From Rhynchonema sp. JSB1_4 (Eukaryota; Nematoda; Chromadorea; Monhysterida; Xyalidae), in contig JASAMV010004335.1 of assembly GCA_030248065.1 (NCBI GenBank), positions 1 through 64,000 of the forward strand: 64,000 nucleotides of DNA. Direction: 5' to 3'. Positions 1 to 12,200 of this stretch are shown one piece after another (position 1 is the first letter of the stretch; each line of letters starts with the position of its first letter). The translations under genes and the position numbers were made by a program. A model generated the notes under the pieces. That model did not search any database. It saw only the letters and a list, made by a program, of their open reading frames with translations, and was not told where the DNA came from.

Positions 1-183
1 TTGAACATTGAGCGTTCGAAAACTATAGTAACACGCTGAGCCTTTGTGGGTTGATGCTGACGATGTCCTGATGCACCATGGCCCAATCCATGCATTATAA
101 CAAATATGTGTGTGAAATGGTCAATCCAAACCCCCAATTATTGCTGGTAGGGGCACCTGAAAATCTCAGTATCACAACTTCAG

Positions 184-2386
184 ATCAGCAGCAACGGTAT
201 AGTCGCCGTGACGAATATTCCAAAAATGGAACCGGGCGAGAGTCTCGAACGGGCCGTCGGGTTTGCGCCATTTTTCGGTCCGATTGACATCACCAAAGAT
301 GGCGATATCACGGTCGAGGAGACCACAGGTAATAGTACGTAATATTGGAATGGATTTATTGAAATTGGGGGAATGCGGTCCAGGTCCGATATGATTTAGT
401 CCGGGGTTCTGCATTCGGTCCCGGATATTCGGACTCGGTTGAATAAGTGGACCTGAATTCCCGGGCGCTCTGGGTATTTTGGGTCCACATTTCCGGGCTG
501 GATTTCGGGTCTGAAAGACTCTGCACTATATTCGGCCGGGTTGCATTCTCTAAATTGATAGAGCTAGCATCCAATAAAATTGCAATAATTCCAATTATGT
601 TGCAGACTCCGAGGTGCTGACGCGAGCGACGCAAACAGTTGGGGAGCACTATAATACGCCCGGTTTCGTTGCCAAATCGGTGGTAACCGTTACGTTTATG
701 AAAGTCACTGATCAGCAGAGACAGGTGCGGCCATAGGCGGTCTATGTCATGACCGATTTTTGGGCAAGAAAGACTTTTCCGGCTAACGTTGTAGTGGTCA
801 ACTATAGTGGTCAAATCACTTCGTCAACTTCAGCAGCCCCGAGTGAGCGCCAGAAATACATGGCATATGGGGTGATTTGACGACTCTACAAAGTGAGTTG
901 ACGAATTGGTGTAACCACTTCAGTTGACCACTGCAAAATAAACCATTGTTTGCACCACAAACGGCCACTACGAGGTACTGCAGTAGGTGGACATTTTGGT
1001 AGTCACCACGTGCCTTCATATTTCGCGGCCGTTGCTGAAATTAGTCCGTTCGCCCAACTTTGACATGATATTAATTTGACCAATTCTTATAAAGTCATTG
1101 TGCAACCAATATCTAATGCTTCAGGGTTCTAACACATTCCAAGCAAACATCATCGGTGGTACTGACGTACTGGGTGAAGATGTGACATTTGTGGAAATGC
1201 TGTACAAAGCATTGGACTGGTCCGGCAATGCGCAGGTGACTGTGACATGACACCGACATCGGTGGTCTGCATTCTGGGATTGATTCTTCTCTTTAGTGTG
1301 TACTGGGAAATTTCTCAGGGTTTGCGCTTGAATTAACTGCCCGCCTGGCGAGAGCTATCGTAATCTCGTGCGCTGGGTTTCGCCAGGTATATAACAAAGA
1401 CACAATGATATGAACAGTGCACTTTCTACGGTTAATTGTGAGCGGGTTGACATTTATAGTTGGTATGAGACACTCCACTGTCACAATGCTAACCCAGAGT
1501 GTCGTGGCTTTTTGACCGAATTGTCAGCTGGTTGAGAAACGGGCAGTGTCGATAACGTATGAACACTTAAAGGGTGTGTCTAACGTCTCCTAACCCCATG
1601 TTTTGTTGGGTGGAATTGAAAGATGACCTCGAAAGGCCGCCGTGTGCAAAAAACCGCGTCTTCTAACTAGCCAAATCGCGAAATGTTGAGGGTTACTTTT
1701 CGAATTAAATCAATTTCCGGACACAAAATTCAGACTCAGCTGACGGAAAAAAGCTGCGAAGCGAAACACACACAAACCAGCTTCTATGTGTTAAATGAAA
1801 CATTCATTGTGTCCACAGTCAAGCCAGCAGCCAGAGCGGTGTGTGTTGAGCGTCTACGTGCATTGTGTAGGCGGCTGAGCCGCGCTTAAACATGCAATGT
1901 TTCAGCAGAATAATGCCAAACGTGAGTAGCGCCCACTCAAAAGCGCCTGGAGTTTTGTGTCCGGAAATTGATTTAATTCGAAAAGTAACCCTCAAGATTT
2001 CGCGATTTAGCGAGTTACAAGACGCGGTTTTTTGCACACGCCGGCCTGTCGAGGTCATCTTTCGATTGCACCTCATAAAACATGGGGTTAAGAGACGTTA
2101 GACACACCCTTTAAACAATAAGTCGAAACAAACCGCATAGTGCGACTCAAAACACAGAGTATTCAAAAATTCATGCGCATACCCGACATTCAGGCAGCGG
2201 TGATGACGGCCAACAATGAAATCTACACGCTACCGGGATCCGGCACTGACGGGGTGCGTCAACTGACATCGTTGTCGAACATCGAGAAACCAGGTCAATG
2301 GCTGTTCCGAGTCGACTCAACGCACATATCGGCCTGTCCAAGACCAACACTTCAACCACCGTACTGTACCGAAGAACTGGAGTTCG
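184..2386 (+). CDS. NIDO domain exons of the membrane protein
   Basis: Four exons with phases 1, 0, 0 and 1 reproduce the NIDO order: FAPFFGPIDI, then the TTDSEVLTRATQ helix, the VVTVTFMKV strand, NTFQANIIGG, and LDWSG followed by ANNEIYTLPGSGTDGV and SNIEKPGQWLFRVD. NIDO is an extracellular domain of nidogen, mucin-4, SUSD2, tectorin-like and DEX-1 proteins. Two Cys follow (CPRPTLQPPYC), perhaps a small disulfide loop before the stalk. The intron before the last exon is enlarged by a MITE at 1567-2114. Confidence 0.85.
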
Positions 2387-5300
2387 GTGGGTGAAACATT
2401 ATGTGTGCTAAGGTCTTTACTCCTATTCCTTGCCACTGGTGATCTCACTGCACGCTGGTTGGTTGTTGTTTAGAAACGAATACTTTTTTTCCAGACAGAA
2501 AAGTGCATGCAAGTGAGGAGAGACTGTTTTCAGCGGTACAAGCTGGCTAGGCTACAAACATAGAGCTGTTTGAGCATGAAGGCACACTTTTGTTTGCTCT
2601 CAAGATTGGAATGAACTTTGCATATCGCAGTGCACGCGGAAATTTCTCCACTATTATGTGCTTAGAGTTGGAACACTGAAGCGGATTTCCACAATAGCCT
2701 GAGAAGTAATCGTTAAAAACTCCCGCACGAATTTGCATCCGAAATTATCCCCTCTGCACATAAATCACACAACACGTGAATCATTTTGAATTCCCAATGC
2801 TTTTACGTGACCGATTGCGGTAGCACGTGATCCATCACTCTCACTCGCTCTCTCTCATCACACTTATTTGTTTGTAGTGCCTCCCGAACTGCTCACACCA
2901 CAAACCACCACAACAATACCGACAACAACAACAACAACAAGGAGAACAACACAAACAACAACACCACCACCCACAACAGCAACAACAACGACAACAACAC
3001 GCCAGCCTGAGCCGAGCACTCTACCGCCGTTCGTGACCATAATTCCGGAGCGTTTCGGCGGCGACACAGCCACAGCGCCCGGTCGTCCCAACATCATCAT
3101 TCCGTCCTTCGGTCGTCAACCGGGTCAAAATATCGACGAAGTGCCACTTTCGAACGAGATCAATCGTCTTATTCCAGTGCCAGTGCGCACCATAGTGCCC
3201 CAACTGGTCACGCCATCCCGCAGCGGTATTCGTGTGGTCGGTCAAGCGCACACTCAACCAACACCACCTCCACCAGCACCACCATCCCAAACCACCACCA
3301 CCACCGTCACGCAACCACCACAAACCACACCCTGGCGTTTGGCCCCCATCCAAACAAGCACAACCAGAGTCGAATTGCCTCGTGAGAACGTGCTGGAACG
3401 CCTGACAGGTCCGCCGGTCACCACAACCGAGACGACAACAACAACTACAAAAGCCACAACTAGCACCACACGCGCACAAACCACAACCACAACTGAGACC
3501 ACACAGCCACCCACAACCACACCAACCACCACCACAACACAGCGGATCACGACCACCACCGGTTGGCACTTTTTCATATCTTTGTGCATTGCTTGAATGC
3601 TGCTTGGTTTGTTACTGCAATAGTACACACGTATGGTAGATGAGGTGCCACATGATGATTTATGTAGCGCCGCAAGAGCACCACAGGCAAATAGGATTCT
3701 AAATTTGATTAAATCAGAGGGCAGCTCGACAGATGCCAGCAAAGGTGCATGCCGATCAAACTGTCTTGTAAGGTATGTATAATCGGATCATGTAAAAAAA
3801 ACCTGCAGTTTTCGATTAAAAAACAAACCTGATTGCAGCAACTGCTCGCGAGACCCCTGTCCGCACGGCACCTCCGCGACCAACGACGACCACACGCGAC
3901 CAACAGGTGCCGTCGCGACCAGACCCGCCCTTCATACAAACACGGCGACCGGATCTGACCGAAATCCAGCCGTCGTTTACGGTCATCGACTCGCAGCCTC
4001 AGCCACAGACGCCTCCGCCTCCTTCGCCACCCCCTCCGCCACGTCATCCAAATGTGGTCGACCCATTCAGGGTACCACAACCGCAACCACAGCCGAATGT
4101 CACGCCGCGCCCTCGACCGGTGCAGGTGTTCACGTCCAGGTGGGTGATGGAACGAGAAATGTGTATCTGATGAAATTTGTGGTAAGTTGTGGGCATTGCC
4201 AGTCCATGATATGTCCAACCCGCCACTGATTTCTGTCGAAACGGGGCGCTGGATGTTGGTTTCTCCTGCCGCTCGTGGTGCTCAACCCATTGAACAGGCC
4301 AAACCCTTTGAATCGTCCGTTGGGCCATGAATGTCAATGAAATACATATCAGTCAACCATGCTATAAATGCCGCTGAAACATCACAGGGCGACGACGCCG
4401 TCACGTGACGGTCTGCCCACCCGGGCACGGCCATCCATAGTGACGGGCACGACACCGCGCACGCCCGTCATCAACAGACAACATCCGAACATTCAGGGTG
4501 GCAGACCCGTCGGCGGTTATGACCCGTCAAGAGGCAGCACACAGCAGGACGATGAAGCGTCAAGCAGTATGTTTATGTTTTCTATCAGTTATGAAACATC
4601 GTAATAACACATACAGTACATGGTCTTCGTTCTAATTCGTCAACCGTTGTAATATACGTACCATCCGCTCTGTACCTGTACTCAAAATGGAAATAATTGA
4701 AATCGAAACCGATTGTGAAATCTCGTGCGGCAATCACCAGAATATGGTTCCATTCAGCCTCAAGTTTTTTTACTGTTGCAGAACTGGCCATTATCATACC
4801 GACAGCGATTGTCGGCGCGTGGCTATTGCTACTGCTCATCATCGGTCTGGTTGTCTGCTGCAAAAGACGGTTAGCGAAGTGGTGGATATGGTTGCCTTGC
4901 ATTCCGAGCCACGAAACAAAAAAAATTACCGAAAATACTCGTCTTTGCAGTCGTTCACGAAAAACGATGCGCAGCAAGTACGATCCGACCTATCATTTCC
5001 GGCCAATGCCGGTCGCTGCACATCCAGGTGGTGGAATGGCGGCCGCCGTCGGAGGGGGCAGGTCGAAAAAGATGGCGTATCCCGGTGGCGTGCACGGCAG
5101 CTATGAGGATCACTTAGAAAAAGCGGCCAGGCTCAGCAGCGAAATGTCGCAATATAATCAGGTACGGGTACTAGCTGCACTCAAAGTCGTACGTTATGTC
5201 ATTGCTGCTCTGTCCAAGTTCTATGTACCCATACAGCCAACATAATACGTTTGTCTGTTTCAATCAAATACTATAGTCTGCGTCTGCAAAACGTCCTTTA

Positions 5301-5773
5301 ATGTGGTGTCTATTCAGCGTGTGGCCTGAAGAATCAATATATCGATTGACACCGGATATATACATATCTCATACAATAACGTGTAACTGAATAACATGCT
5401 TAAACTGCATGCTTCAACATTATTGTTATAATACAGTAACAGTGTTTGTGTGCTAATTTTAGAACGGCAGACTGTCCTTATATGGTTCATACTGGAATCT
5501 CGGCGGTCAACAACAGGTGCCCAGTGGAAATGATAGGAACTCACAATTTTCCTACTTCAATCAGGTAATGGTTTCGGCTCGGTGGTGTTTGGTCGTAGGT
5601 CGTCAGTTCTTTATGTCTGTTTTTAAAACCATTTTGTCCAGATTACTGCTTTAAGATGTTAGAAATACCAACAGCTCTGAATGCAAAACGAATCACGGAC
5701 ATCTTTACAGAGTTATTACGATTCTTGTCCTGAGTTCGGTCGCGCAGCATACGCGTATGGTGGACGATACTAG
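184..5773 (+). CDS. NIDO-domain, mucin-stalk type I membrane protein (3' part of gene)
   Basis: Ten exons join in phase: 184-328, 606-724, 1125-1235, 2194-2386, 2878-3561, 3839-4139, 4388-4566, 4782-5161, 5463-5564 and 5711-5773 (stop TAG). They give 758 residues; the start lies left of the window. Exons 1-4 encode a NIDO domain as in nidogen, tectorin-like proteins and nematode DEX-1, with the hallmarks GFAPFFGPIDIT, VEETTDSEVLTRAT, NTFQ and LPGSGTD...PGQWLFRVDS. Exons 5-7 are a Thr/Pro/Gln-rich stalk suited to heavy O-glycosylation. Exon 8 has one hydrophobic helix (LAIIIPTAIVGAWLLLLLII) followed by basic residues, so the protein should sit in the plasma membrane with a Tyr-, Gly- and Ser-rich tail ending YAYGGRY. 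An adhesion or matrix-anchoring role is inferred from the domain. The full architecture and the exact orthologue cannot be told from this fragment. Confidence 0.85.
792..932. mobile_element. Short MITE with AGTGGTCAACT ends
   Basis: The ends are inverted: AGTGGTCAACT on the left and CAGTTGACCACT on the right, with the inner motif GTGGTCAAATCACTTCGTCAA. A related copy lies at 7600-7756 and a more distant one at 8744-8874. This copy is in the second visible intron of the NIDO gene. No transposase is present, so it is non-autonomous. Confidence 0.6.
1567..2114. mobile_element. 548-bp MITE with long inverted repeats flanked by TTAA
   Basis: About 165 nt at 1571-1735 reappear reverse-complemented at 1945-2110. 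They start AGGGTGTGTCTAACGTCTC and end with its complement, and both sides are bordered by TTAA. TTAA is the target duplication of piggyBac-type elements. It may also be part of the terminus, so the class is inferred. The element lies in an intron of the NIDO gene and encodes nothing. Confidence 0.75.
2878..4566 (+). CDS. Thr/Pro-rich mucin-like stalk exons
   Basis: Three exons encode low-complexity runs of Thr broken by Pro, Gln and Arg, then a Pro-rich section (TPPPPSPPPPP) and an Arg/Pro/Thr section. Such regions are normally dense O-glycosylation sites that hold an extracellular domain away from the membrane. The antisense strand is also open here, but only because ACN and CCN repeats read as Val- and Gly-rich strings; those antisense frames are not genes. 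Confidence 0.8.
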
Positions 5774-7599
5774 TGAACAGAACAACGACAGCGGCAAACT
5801 ATACAACAGTTGGGTTATCTTCTCATCACGTGCTCAAACATCAAAACGTTCCACACACACGCTTGCGTACTGTAGCTTTTGAAAACATTTTTAACTTATG
5901 ATGCTAAAACGTGGTTTTTTGGATTGTTACCCAGGAACTATCATAATTGAGTGGCAATAATCATATACAAAATCAGAGTGTGCATTTTGTTTTTTTTAAA
6001 TTGCAGAACATGTATTCGGTTGTACAGCTATACGTGAATTCGAACTTTTCGCATTTTATTTGCTTGTAATCGCTGCGTTATGATTGTGATATCGTGCCAT
6101 TATTTATTTTTAGAAACAACACTACTGTGTTCCGTTTGTTTCTTGTATCCGTGATTAGTATGTCGAATTCACACGGCCGAATCCGTTAACGCTTGTTTTC
6201 CGGGTGTCTATTTCGAAAGACTGCGCTTGTATTCATACTCATACTTATGTATCAAAAGTTTTCTCAATACGTAAAGATCTTAAGTGTGATCCTGATGCTA
6301 GGCAAACTAATTTCAAGTGAAAGCTGTGTAGCCTGAACAATTTTTTCCACAAGGGCGTAATTTTTAAACTGCAATTCCAGTATTGCTCAGAACCATACAT
6401 TGAACTGCACGTTAACTGCACTGTTGGTTGCTCTGGCGTTTTAATTAATATTTTAAGCAAGATTCCATTTTACATCCATACAATTGTATGTAGTTGTATC
6501 CTGCTACTAAACTGCCACAGCCATAAACATTCCTACAGTGGTGGTCACCAAATGCGAAATATTTCACCTGTGGAAAGGGGGAATGGTCTAGTCTGGCGCC
6601 GTATCGACTGCTTCGCGTGTTTTTGTGTTTATTCATTCTTCGTTGTCATTCATCGATTCTTGACCACCATGAACCATATTCTATTTTTTGCGCTAGCTCA
6701 TGCTGCATGATGTTCTGGTGGACAAGTGTCGTTGGCTTGAGTCAATGCTGAGTGTCCCATAATGATTCTTGCCATCTTTTCTTTATGTGTGCAAGCGCTC
6801 TTTTTGTTCATTTTTTCTTGCATTGCTCTTGTGAGTTGATGGTTATAAATTTTGTTCAGCATTTGTGTGTTACGTTCTAGTGCGTTTTCAATTCGATTGT
6901 GACCGATATTTATTTGATTTGCTCGTTACACTAAATTTTGGTAAGCTACGTGAATTTATTTGAACTTTAATTCGATAAACAAACACGACCTCTGACTCAA
7001 TGATTCTAAAACAAACATTCGGTAGGAACAACAAAAGTAAAAACATGGTGTCAAATAAAAAATTAAAAACTTCTGAAGCAACCCGTTTAGTACACCAAAC
7101 GCAACATGTTACGAATAGAAAAATAATACAGACATGCGAAAACCTTGAAAAAATATATACAAGCTACACATACGAAGTATAATCACAGGCGTGAGCAAAT
7201 GGACAGCAGGTATATCTGAGGAGTTCATAGGAATGGAACCAAAGAAAAATTCGGTTACAATGTTTGGTTGGGGCAATGCAGGCAAATCTGCATAAATAAA
7301 CATATTTGAACTTCGTTTGCTGTTTAAACAGTTAGCAGCAAAATCCTCAACCTTTGGAGTTTCCGCCGAATATGGTTAGCTGAAATTTGGTGATTCAAAT
7401 ATAAAAATGATATCCAACAAACTGTTTGGGGTAGTGCTGTGGGATAAGGATGTCGATCTCTACACGCATGAGAAACCTTTTAACAATTTTCTCGGACAAC
7501 AACAAGCAACAAGAATGATGTAAAAACAGTAACTTCCGCACATCAGTGATAAGAATAACGGACATTATACAATATGTATAGCAACAATAAATTCAAAAA
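5774..7599. other. 3' flank between convergent genes, no feature seen
   Basis: AT-rich sequence holding the 3' UTR of the NIDO gene and probably that of the AMPK gamma gene from the other strand. I saw no conserved ORF, RNA gene or transposon end here. Confidence 0.5.
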
Positions 7600-7756
7600 G
7601 GCTAATATCATAGTGGTCGACTGAAGTGGTCAAATCACTTCGTCAACCTACCTTGTAAAGTCGTCAACTCACCCCGAATGCTTGTATTATTTCTCGCGCT
7701 CGCTCGCGTTGACAAAGTGATTTGACCATTTGAATTGACCACTGTAACATTAGCCT
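7600..7756. mobile_element. MITE, copy 2 of the AGGCTAAT...AGTGGTC family
   Basis: The left end AGGCTAATATCATAGTGGTC is mirrored by GACCACTGTAACATTAGCCT on the right. The inner motif GTGGTCAAATCACTTCGTCAA is shared with 792-932. It is non-coding and lies between two convergent genes. Confidence 0.65.
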
Positions 7757-8743
7757 AAAAAACACCCGGAAATAAATTATATACCACAAGATGAACGAAT
7801 AGAAATGAGAAACTCGTACTGAACCATTGAAATGAAAAGGATGGAGCGAGCAGGGTGCGAACAATATGTGAAACATCACCGGTATATACACACAAATAAT
7901 ATAAGCCATAACCATTGTACACGTGTTTTTTGCAGCAGTCATGCAGTCACGATTGACAAATGAACATTATGTACATACCCACAAGCTAATGAACCATATT
8001 GTAACAATCCGCTACCATGCTTACCAATAAGGGCTGAGGCAACAACGAACAACTAATGTGTAATTGTACATTTCTACTCAATTCTAAGCTTGAGAACACA
8101 CTCTGTGGCGTTGTGCCACGTTTTCTTATTCAAAATTTCATTATTAAACAGTTCGGATCGGGCATGAAACAAGCTACAGGCTACACCAGAATCTATAAAT
8201 GCTTAGTGATGGCTACCACAACAAAAACAACTAAGCAATCACAAAGATAAACCAATCTAGTATTTTGTCTAGTGTAATCTAGGAGCTTACAGTAGCGAAA
8301 TTTAACCGAATAAGCGTTTAGGTGCATACATAACAGAGAATTCGCACGAACAAACAACAATCCATCGCCAGCATCGTAATGTCGTCCAATAATCAGAGAC
8401 ATGCAAATTTCAGTTTACTGGCTCAGGGTTCATCCGACGCCCTCGCGCAACCGAATTCCAAATTTTCAAAACTTATTCAAACAGAACAGGAGGTCTAGTA
8501 CATGGCCGAAATCCGTCGATGAAGCGCCGGGCGCTTGCTGGGTGTTGATGACGCCATCACCATGGTGGGCGTCAGGCGGTCGTCGGCGCATTCACATTGT
8601 GACGCACTCTCACGACGAGTCACCACCTGAATGATGGGTGATGTTTCAAAATGGTGCCATTGTAAACTGTAGTTATGCCATCGCTGGGCGTTTGGGTACA
8701 CCTGCAGGTACATAGAGCTTGTCGTTGTCGGACCATGGTGCCG

Positions 8744-8874
8744 TGGGCTAATAGTTTTGCCGTCAAATCATGTGGTCAAAATCGTCAAACATGCAATAAC
8801 ACATGAGCCCCAAATGAAGTGCGTGATTTGACGACAAGATGCGACGACATTACTTGACAACATTACTGTTAGCC
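8744..8874. mobile_element. Diverged MITE with GGCTAA ends overlapping the AMPK gamma stop codon
   Basis: The left end GGCTAATAGTTTTG and the right end ACTGTTAGCC are inverted copies, with internal GTCAAATCA and TGATTTGAC arms. On the minus strand the terminal GGCTAAC supplies the TAA that stops the AMPK gamma reading frame. Confidence 0.5.
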
Positions 8875-9228
8875 GGTGTGTGCTTCCCAAGTTTGATAAA
8901 TGGTCGAATACACCGGTTGAAATAGACCCACCTCCGTGACAATGTCATGAACGCTAATCATGGCCGCACACCGTCCCTCGCCGTCAGCCACGGCAACGGA
9001 TTTCTTCCCTGACGCAACAAGGCGATCAATCGCATTCACAATGTGATCCGATTCGCCTGAACAGACAAGCGCATTCGGATCGCGTTGATCGGCGCGATTG
9101 TCGATCACAAATTGAGCCGATTTCGACAAAATGTCGGCGAATAGACCCGATTGTTGGTCGGCGCGAAGCAAATGTGATGTTGGACGTTTGGATGTGGACG
9201 TGGCGGTGGTGGTGGGTGATGTTTGCCT
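8869..9228 (-). CDS. PRKAG: Last AMPK gamma exon: inserted loop plus divergent CBS4
   Basis: The exon starts in phase 0 after an acceptor at 9229-9230. It opens with a polar stretch of about 50 residues (RQTSPTTTATSTSKRPTSH...) that typical gamma subunits lack at this point. CBS4 follows: NAIDRLVASGKKSVAVADGEG, then MISVHDIVTEVGLF. Where AMPK gamma normally reads EVHRLVVV, this exon reads GKKSVAVA. The final Asp of the SxxD motif is kept. The reading frame ends in the terminus of a MITE. Confidence 0.85.
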   Translation of the reverse strand, partial: RQTSPTTTATSTSKRPTSHLLRADQQSGLFADILSKSAQFVIDNRADQRDPNALVCSGESDHIVNAIDRLVASGKKSVAVADGEGRCAAMISVHDIVTEVGLFQPVYSTIYQTWEAHTG

Positions 9229-12200
9229 CTGAGAATGTATCGGGGGTACGGTAGATGGGTTACGGTAGGGAATGACAACTGAATTGGCTCGAATTTGACT
9301 CTGTATGTACACCTATTTCGACCGATCACATCAATTGGCTTGTTCCAATCTTAATCGGTGTGATCCGATCGCCAAGTTTGACACCGCAGTCGTATTTTTT
9401 TAAGTTTCAGTGTTGGTTTCGCCGCACGAACATTTTTAAATAGTCGGTCGCCCGTATACTTTTTTCGAGTGTCTCGGACCCGGCCCACAACCTGAAAAAA
9501 CTTGAAGAACCACTATTCGAATAACCTGATGGATCAAGGCGAGATACGTGAGCGTGGTGGCGATGTCAATCTTGTCAATCACGTCGACAATCATGCCCCT
9601 GTCATCGACAACTGGCAACGCGCTCAGGTTGTTGTGCAACATCAGTTCGATCATTGACGATACGCTGGTCGATGGGCTGGCCTTGAAATATCAGGCAATA
9701 TTTGCTATTTGTCTTTTGTGTGTAGTTCATTGAATCAATGTTTAGTACAATCGTACATTTTGGTTGAAGAAAACAACTTTAACCATGATCACTATCCTGA
9801 GCCGTAGTCACTGTGGTTGAATTCAATTTTTTTGTGTCTCAAGTAATTTTAACAAAAGAGGCATGCAGCTCACCGTTTTCACATTCGACCAGGTGCCGAT
9901 TCGGACCTTGCTGATCGGCTTTGACATCCAATCCGGCTTGATGGTCGTCTTGATCTAAATGAGGTGGAACGCGAATAGCCTGGTCCCAAGCGATCGTTTC
10001 CGATCTGATTTTGGATCACCCTGCCTGTTATATCCTTGCTAAATCGTTTCTGAGCAGGTCCAGGCTCTAAAGTGTCTGTTTCTGAGTAATTCTAAATACC
10101 GGCTATTTTTAACCTGCTATTCTTGAAGAACGTCACAGTTTCCGCACGTTCCAATTAGTTTCTGTATATCGTTTCTACACCAGTTTCCAACCTGTTTCTG
10201 AAGTGTCCTCAATACCCGTTTCCACCCGATCCACGACAGAAGCTCGTCGCAACTGTGCTCAGACTGGAATATGGGCACGCGATGCACATGCGATTCGACC
10301 ATCATTTCGACTATGTCCATCAAACTGAAAAAATTGTTTTCAAAGTTTCTAAATTAAAAGTGTTTTTGAAAAATTCTACTTGAAGAAGACGAACTTTGTA
10401 CTGGGTGTGGCTGATACGAAAAAATCCGGCTGCAGTCGACTGCGAAGCTGTTGTCGTTCCTCGTGCAGCCATTTGAGTGACCTGAAGCACAAACATGCTC
10501 CTATGAAAGCTGCTTGGAACCTTTATTGAGGGTGCTTTTCATTTTAAAACCGTATTTTCGAAGTAAAAAAAAGTTCATTTTATTTTTAGTTCATTTGCAT
10601 TATTTTGTCACCCGTATGGCCCACCTTTGCGCCCAACTGTGTCCGGTTGTGTGACCATTTAACAGCAAGTATAGCATGTCGGTTAGCGTCACTGCACCAA
10701 TATGACATTGACGCTCCGTATCCCAAATTGTAGCCCGCGGCTCGGTGGCGTCCGCGTCCATAATCACCGTGAACGCTTTGCTGATCTGCAGTTTCTCGAC
10801 TAATTGTAAGGTGGTTGACGCATGACGTCCCATAGTATCGTTGACACACATTGTTTATCGGGGTCTGTTAGACATTGTCATGATTTTTTTGCGTTCGTGA
10901 CGGTTGTGAGATGTTCCACCAATTATGCTGTTGGACGATTCGCGTCAATGACTTTACAATTAGCCCAAAATTTGTGCTTATACGGGATGGGTCATACATA
11001 TCGTTTGTACGTTTGACTGACACGAAATTGGGTATTTCGGGCAGGTCATTCAAGTGCAGTTGGGTGTGTGCGCAAGCGATTCATGTCAACCAGCTTTGTA
11101 TTGGCCGTAATTCATGTCATAAACACAAAATCACAAAGCACAAACAAACCGGTTGTGACAGATCGTCGCTCTTTGTCGCTTTGGTCGCGCGTTATATGTG
11201 AATTGCAACGTGGCTGTTAAGCAAAGCTGCGACAGCCTAAGCCTAAGCCGAAGCGTAAGCCTAAGCCTATAAGCCTAAACCCAAGCTCGTTGAAAATACG
11301 AGTGCCCAGATGAACGTACCGTAACGCTGCTATCGATGGCGACCACCATGGCGTGCGTTGACATCATGTCATAACAGCTGATCGCTTGAAGGTACTGAGA
11401 ATACACGTTGCTTTGGCAACCTGCAATGTGTGACAAACACAGGTAAATCGCGATGCCAATGCGACTAATGACATGCTTCAGGCACCAGACTGGCTTACGT
11501 TCAGACCTAGGGCAATTTTGATTGTGTGCCTGGAAACTAAGGGCCTGTGGCAGCCATGACAGAGACCGAACTGGACCGAGCCAACTGTCAAAGCAACCGT
11601 AAAGCTGGAGTTATATTTGTCCATTTTGGGTTCGTGCACAAGGCATAGTCAAATTTTTGTTTGGATCATTTTGTATTTGTCATAGCGTCGCAGCATTAAT
11701 TTGGGCTAGCATGGAAGTTCCCCTGCACCACATGCACAACTTTTACTGAAATTAGTGCGCCAATATGATAAAATATGATTCACACAAAAATTTGTCTGCA
11801 TTGCAGCCAAAAATGGACAAATACAAACTCCAAAGCTTCAAACACGTACCGAAAACCTCCAACACGCTGAACGACATCGGCCCCGAGTTGTTTCTGACGA
11901 GCACAAAGTCCCGACTGCCGCATGTGTGTCGTCGCGACCTCCGTCTGCTGCCTGAATTCGCAAGGAACACGTCCTCTCCATTCTGGTCCTCCTCTTCGCA
12001 TTCGTACTCCATTTCGGCCAGACATTCGATATTGTTCCCATACGCGTCCAGGCAATCCGATTCCATCGGGTCCGTCTGAAAAGTTTTGAAATTTGAGAGC
12101 CACATGTACGTAGATAGCCACAGCATTGAGGGCAAAGTATTACAGTCGTGTAGACGTATCACTTCGACGACTCTACAACTGGATGATTTGGGCCAATATG

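Noticed and set aside
2864..3742. Long antisense open frames (Val-, Gly- and Cys-rich)
   Set aside because: They mirror the ACN/CCN codons of the mucin-like exon on the other strand and have no splice or family support.
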